DNA of 60,000 nucleotides, taken from positions 8,547,303 through 8,607,302 of the forward strand of contig NC_087075.1 in the NCBI RefSeq assembly GCF_026151205.1, given 5' to 3'. Made by a program: the position numbers and the translations under genes. Origin of the DNA: Bolinopsis microptera (Eukaryota; Ctenophora; Tentaculata; Lobata; Bolinopsidae). The notes below the pieces were generated by a model. It was given only the letters and a program-made list of their open reading frames with translations. It searched no databases and was not told where the DNA came from. Position 1 is the first letter of the stretch. Each line of letters opens with the position of its first letter. This document shows, in pieces, positions 57,300 to 60,000 of this stretch.

Positions 57300-59415
57300 T
57301 ATACGATTATATCCCCTTTATTGTTTTCCAGGCATTAAGACTCATCGAAAGTAGTTCAGCAGGTACATTTAAGTTCAAAACATTCTAATTCAATGTTGAA
57401 GATGACAGGAATAAGAAATAGTTGTATGGAGGTTTTTAAGAAATTTGCGCAAAATACGCGCCAGCATGTTATACGAAATTAGGTAAAAAACCCAAAATCG
57501 CCATATTCAGGTGCCTTAAAAACCATGTTAAAATTGAGTTAGAGATCTGAAACTTTGCAGGGCGTCTAGACCTTGTCCAAATCGACTGTAAAAAAAATGT
57601 CATGTTTCAGGAGTATCGGGAAGTGGGTTTTCTGGAACCCCTGTTTTACAACAGATTGTCGTGAAGATATATATGTATGTATAGACGCTTTTTGCAGTCA
57701 ATTGTAGCCTACATTTAAGTGTCCGTAGATTCAAAAGTATAAACGATACAGTCATTTCGAACCACAGGTTTTAAAGATAATTGTTTAAGCTTTAGTTTAC
57801 ATTGTATTGAAAAATAATTTAACGTCATCATCATCACTTGATGACGTCATCAAGTTAAGTGTTTTTAAAACTTGACTTTTGACAAAGTAACAACTTTTTA
57901 AATCGATTTTACACTATTAAGGAGTAATTTTATTCAAAATCTGAGGACATTTTCATCTTAGATAATTGTTCAAGCATTCCGAAAATCTACCGGAATAGTT
58001 TCCTACCTTGCTCCTTCATAAAGATATTTGCTATTGAAGTTAGTGCTTTTTTGAAGAATAATTTTATAAAAACACAAAAGTTGTGAATTAGTATTCTCTG
58101 GTGTTGGGCCATCCCTTGGGTTGTGGAGCTCAATTTTGCTTCTTAAAGGTGTAAATTGTGTTATAGGCTAGTTTTAAAGTTAAAAATCGAAAAGTTGCAC
58201 ACGTGGGGACACACCCAAATTCATTTAAAATCGCTAAAATCGCTAAAAATTTTGATTTTCACGATTTTTATCAACTTTGGAGTCCCGCTGTGATCCAAGT
58301 TCTTTTTGAAATCTTCTGAAACTTTGCATGCTTATCAAACTATATATTAAATACCACTATGCAAAAATTTACGGTGATTCAATATTGTATGCGCACGCGA
58401 CGTCCGCTCAAAGTTTGCACGTGCGAAAGGTGAGAAATTTGCTCATTCGTGATTTCGAATATATTCTGCTTTCCACGATATTTAAATGGCATTATATATG
58501 AATTTAATGCCAACTTGAATGAGTAAAAAGTGCCATATTCAGTCGGTTATCGACAGAAATACCTAACTAAACACAAGGAAACGTTTTCAAAGGCAGAATT
58601 TCGAAATCGTCGAAATTACCTCCTTGTTAATGAAGTTTCGACTAGCTGTGTAAATTATCCTGACATTATAATCAAAAAGAGATGATATTTGACCAAAACC
58701 CATAATCATGGGTAAAGTGTACCGCTGCCAGTGTCTCTCTTTTCCAAACAAAAGGAAATGATATTAATTTGAGGAACAGTCCGCTAATGCAAATTGATAC
58801 CGAGAATGAAATCGGTCGCTCGCTTTTTCCATTCGATCACGGCTTACGAATTGTAATAAAGCTTATTGATTTGAAAAAGCGAGCGACCGATTTCATTCTC
58901 GGTATCAATTTGCATTAGCGGACTGTTCCTCAAATTAATATCATTTCCTTTTGTTTGGAAAAGAGAGACACTGGCAGCGGTACACTTTACCCATGATTAT
59001 GGGTTTTGGTCAAATACGTTCTATACTATTATACCCCCTTTACTGTTTTTTCAGGCATTAAGGCTCATTGGAAGTCGTTCAGCAGATTTAATCCATTTTT
59101 AGTTCAAAACATTTTAATTCGATGTCAAAGATAACAGGAATAAGAAATAGTTATGTGGAGATTTTTAAGTATTTTGCATAAATACGCGCCAGAACTGTTA
59201 TACGAAATTCGGTAAAAAACCCAAAATCGCCATATTCAGGTGCCTTAAAAACCATGTTAAAATTGAGTTAGAGTTCTGAAATTTTGCAGGGCAGCTAGAT
59301 GTTGACCAAATTAATTGTTAAACAAATTTCAAGTTTCAGGAGTATCGGGAAGTGGGCTTTCTGGAACCCCTGTTTAACAACAGATTGTCGTGAAGTATAT
59401 CTATCTATGTACAGA
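57300..59415 (+). repeat. Two ~390-bp direct repeats, 1.73 kb apart
   Basis: Copies at about 57,300-57,690 and 59,030-59,415 share CCCAAAATCGCCATATTCAG, GGAGTATCGGGAAGTGGG and the flanks around a GGCATTAAG-CTCAT motif, with about 10% differences. The 1.3 kb between them has no gene. It holds AT-rich sequence and a foldback MITE. They could be long terminal or flanking repeats of one element, but there is no coding region between them. Confidence 0.75.
58688..59014. mobile_element. Foldback MITE with near-perfect 142-bp arms
   Basis: The arms begin TTTGACCAAAACCCATAATC and are practically identical in inverted orientation, around a ~43-bp loop (58,830-58,872). TA is present on both sides (58,686-58,687 and 59,015-59,016), suggesting a Tc1/mariner-type TA target. 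It is too short to encode a protein. The arm identity implies recent origin or gene conversion. Confidence 0.8.
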
Positions 59416-59458
59416 CGCACGACCAGCAGAACTACACAAGGCGCCTCACCCGGCCCAC

Positions 59459-59606
59459 AGACCACCTCACTTAGGAGGGAGACCTCACTAACCTGCCCTC
59501 TCATCTGTTCCCTAACGATACGAGACCTCTCCAGACCACCTCACTTAGGAGGGAGACCTCACTAACCTGCCCTCTCATCTGTTCCCTAACGATACGAGAC
59601 CTCTCC
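59459..59606 (+). repeat. 74-bp tandem duplication
   Basis: Two exact or near-exact copies starting AGACCACCTCACTTAGGAGG, at 59,459 and 59,533. The sequence is C-rich and unlike the surrounding AT-rich DNA. The frame across it is open on the + strand but shows no domain. Confidence 0.9.
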
Positions 59607-59692
59607 AATTCCACAACCCACCCCCTGCCAGAGGGTTCCAGCCCCCACTACCTTCAGCCTCAGGAACCCGATCAGCTAAACTACACAACGTT

Positions 59693-59785
59693 TACTGGGC
59701 GGCGCTCAGCCTGTCATTCCGCCGAATCTTTATTCTTTATTATATGTTTACGAACATAATAGCCTGGGGTCCCCAGGTAATACAA
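59693..59785 (-). repeat. Dispersed ~85-bp module, last copy
   Basis: CTGGGCGGCGCTCAGCCTGT ... CCGCCGAATCTTTATT ... CCTGGGGTCCCCAGGTAA, inverted relative to 9915. From here to the window end no gene was recognised. Confidence 0.7.
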
Positions 59786-60000
59786 CCTTAGAGGAGACTT
59801 TCTTCAAACCATGAGACCCAAACAAGAGCGCATGCCTCAACTTGATATGGGGTATTTTGACGCCGCGCGGAGTCTAGGAGAGGGAGGGCTGTCCCGAAAT
59901 ACCGTCAACATGCCCCGGGACAAAGCGGTACCAGACAATTTAGCGGCAGAATATATATTTACCGTACATTTTTAGGACACATAATTTTATAATATTTACA

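Overview
This is eukaryotic animal DNA: AT-rich, with spliced genes, GT-AG introns, long satellites and dense nested transposons. No bacterial operon, rRNA or convincing tRNA gene was seen. The domain content points to a cnidarian, probably a medusozoan: a SUEL-type lectin joined to ephrin-receptor-like Cys repeats, a papain protease joined to ShK domains, a short pentraxin, and a Polinton with an intron-rich polymerase. The organism is inferred, not read from a marker gene.

Layout. 1-5.4 kb: a secreted lectin gene on the + strand (1999-3934), and the 3' end of an unrecognised coiled-coil gene on the - strand (4185-5419). 5.9-10 kb: repeat land, with a hAT-type MITE carrying long G runs, a LINE relic and a dispersed ~600-bp repeat. 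10,049-31,232: one 21.2-kb Polinton/Maverick-type element with ~755-bp terminal inverted repeats (TIRs) and a perfect 6-bp target duplication (TGTAAC on both sides). Its only recognisable Polinton gene is a type B DNA polymerase (minus strand, 29,440 to 10,899, at least 13 exons). The polymerase carries N-terminal zinc fingers and an OTU-like protease module, and it is broken in at least two places. Its introns and one exon have been colonised by a higher-order satellite, a TATA-driven zinc-finger ORF next to another TIR copy, a Harbinger-like element that keeps only a Myb/SANT gene, and a 6.65-kb palindrome built of nested elements, with its own 6-bp target duplication.

31.2-36 kb: dispersed repeats, then a nearly full-length but inactivated CR1/L2/Jockey-like LINE (minus strand, 35,901 to 32,726). 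37.6-48.5 kb: a large minus-strand host gene of about 20 exons. It encodes a signal peptide, an I29 propeptide, a papain (C1A) domain with all catalytic residues, four ShK domains separated by strongly charged linkers, and a C-terminal fucolectin/F5-8C-like domain. Its large intron (40.8-45.6 kb) holds a tandem duplication and several MITEs. 50.6-51.6 kb: a two-exon secreted pentraxin on the minus strand. 51.8-60 kb: a (GA)n tract, the second copy of the ~600-bp repeat, a possibly broken coiled-coil gene (54.4-55.8 kb), two arrays of a 12-bp satellite, a ~390-bp direct repeat and a near-perfect foldback MITE.

The strongest candidates for something undescribed are the papain-ShK-lectin protease architecture, and the polymerase-only Polinton with its nested palindrome. 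In that palindrome one arm preserves the empty site of an insertion present in the other arm.
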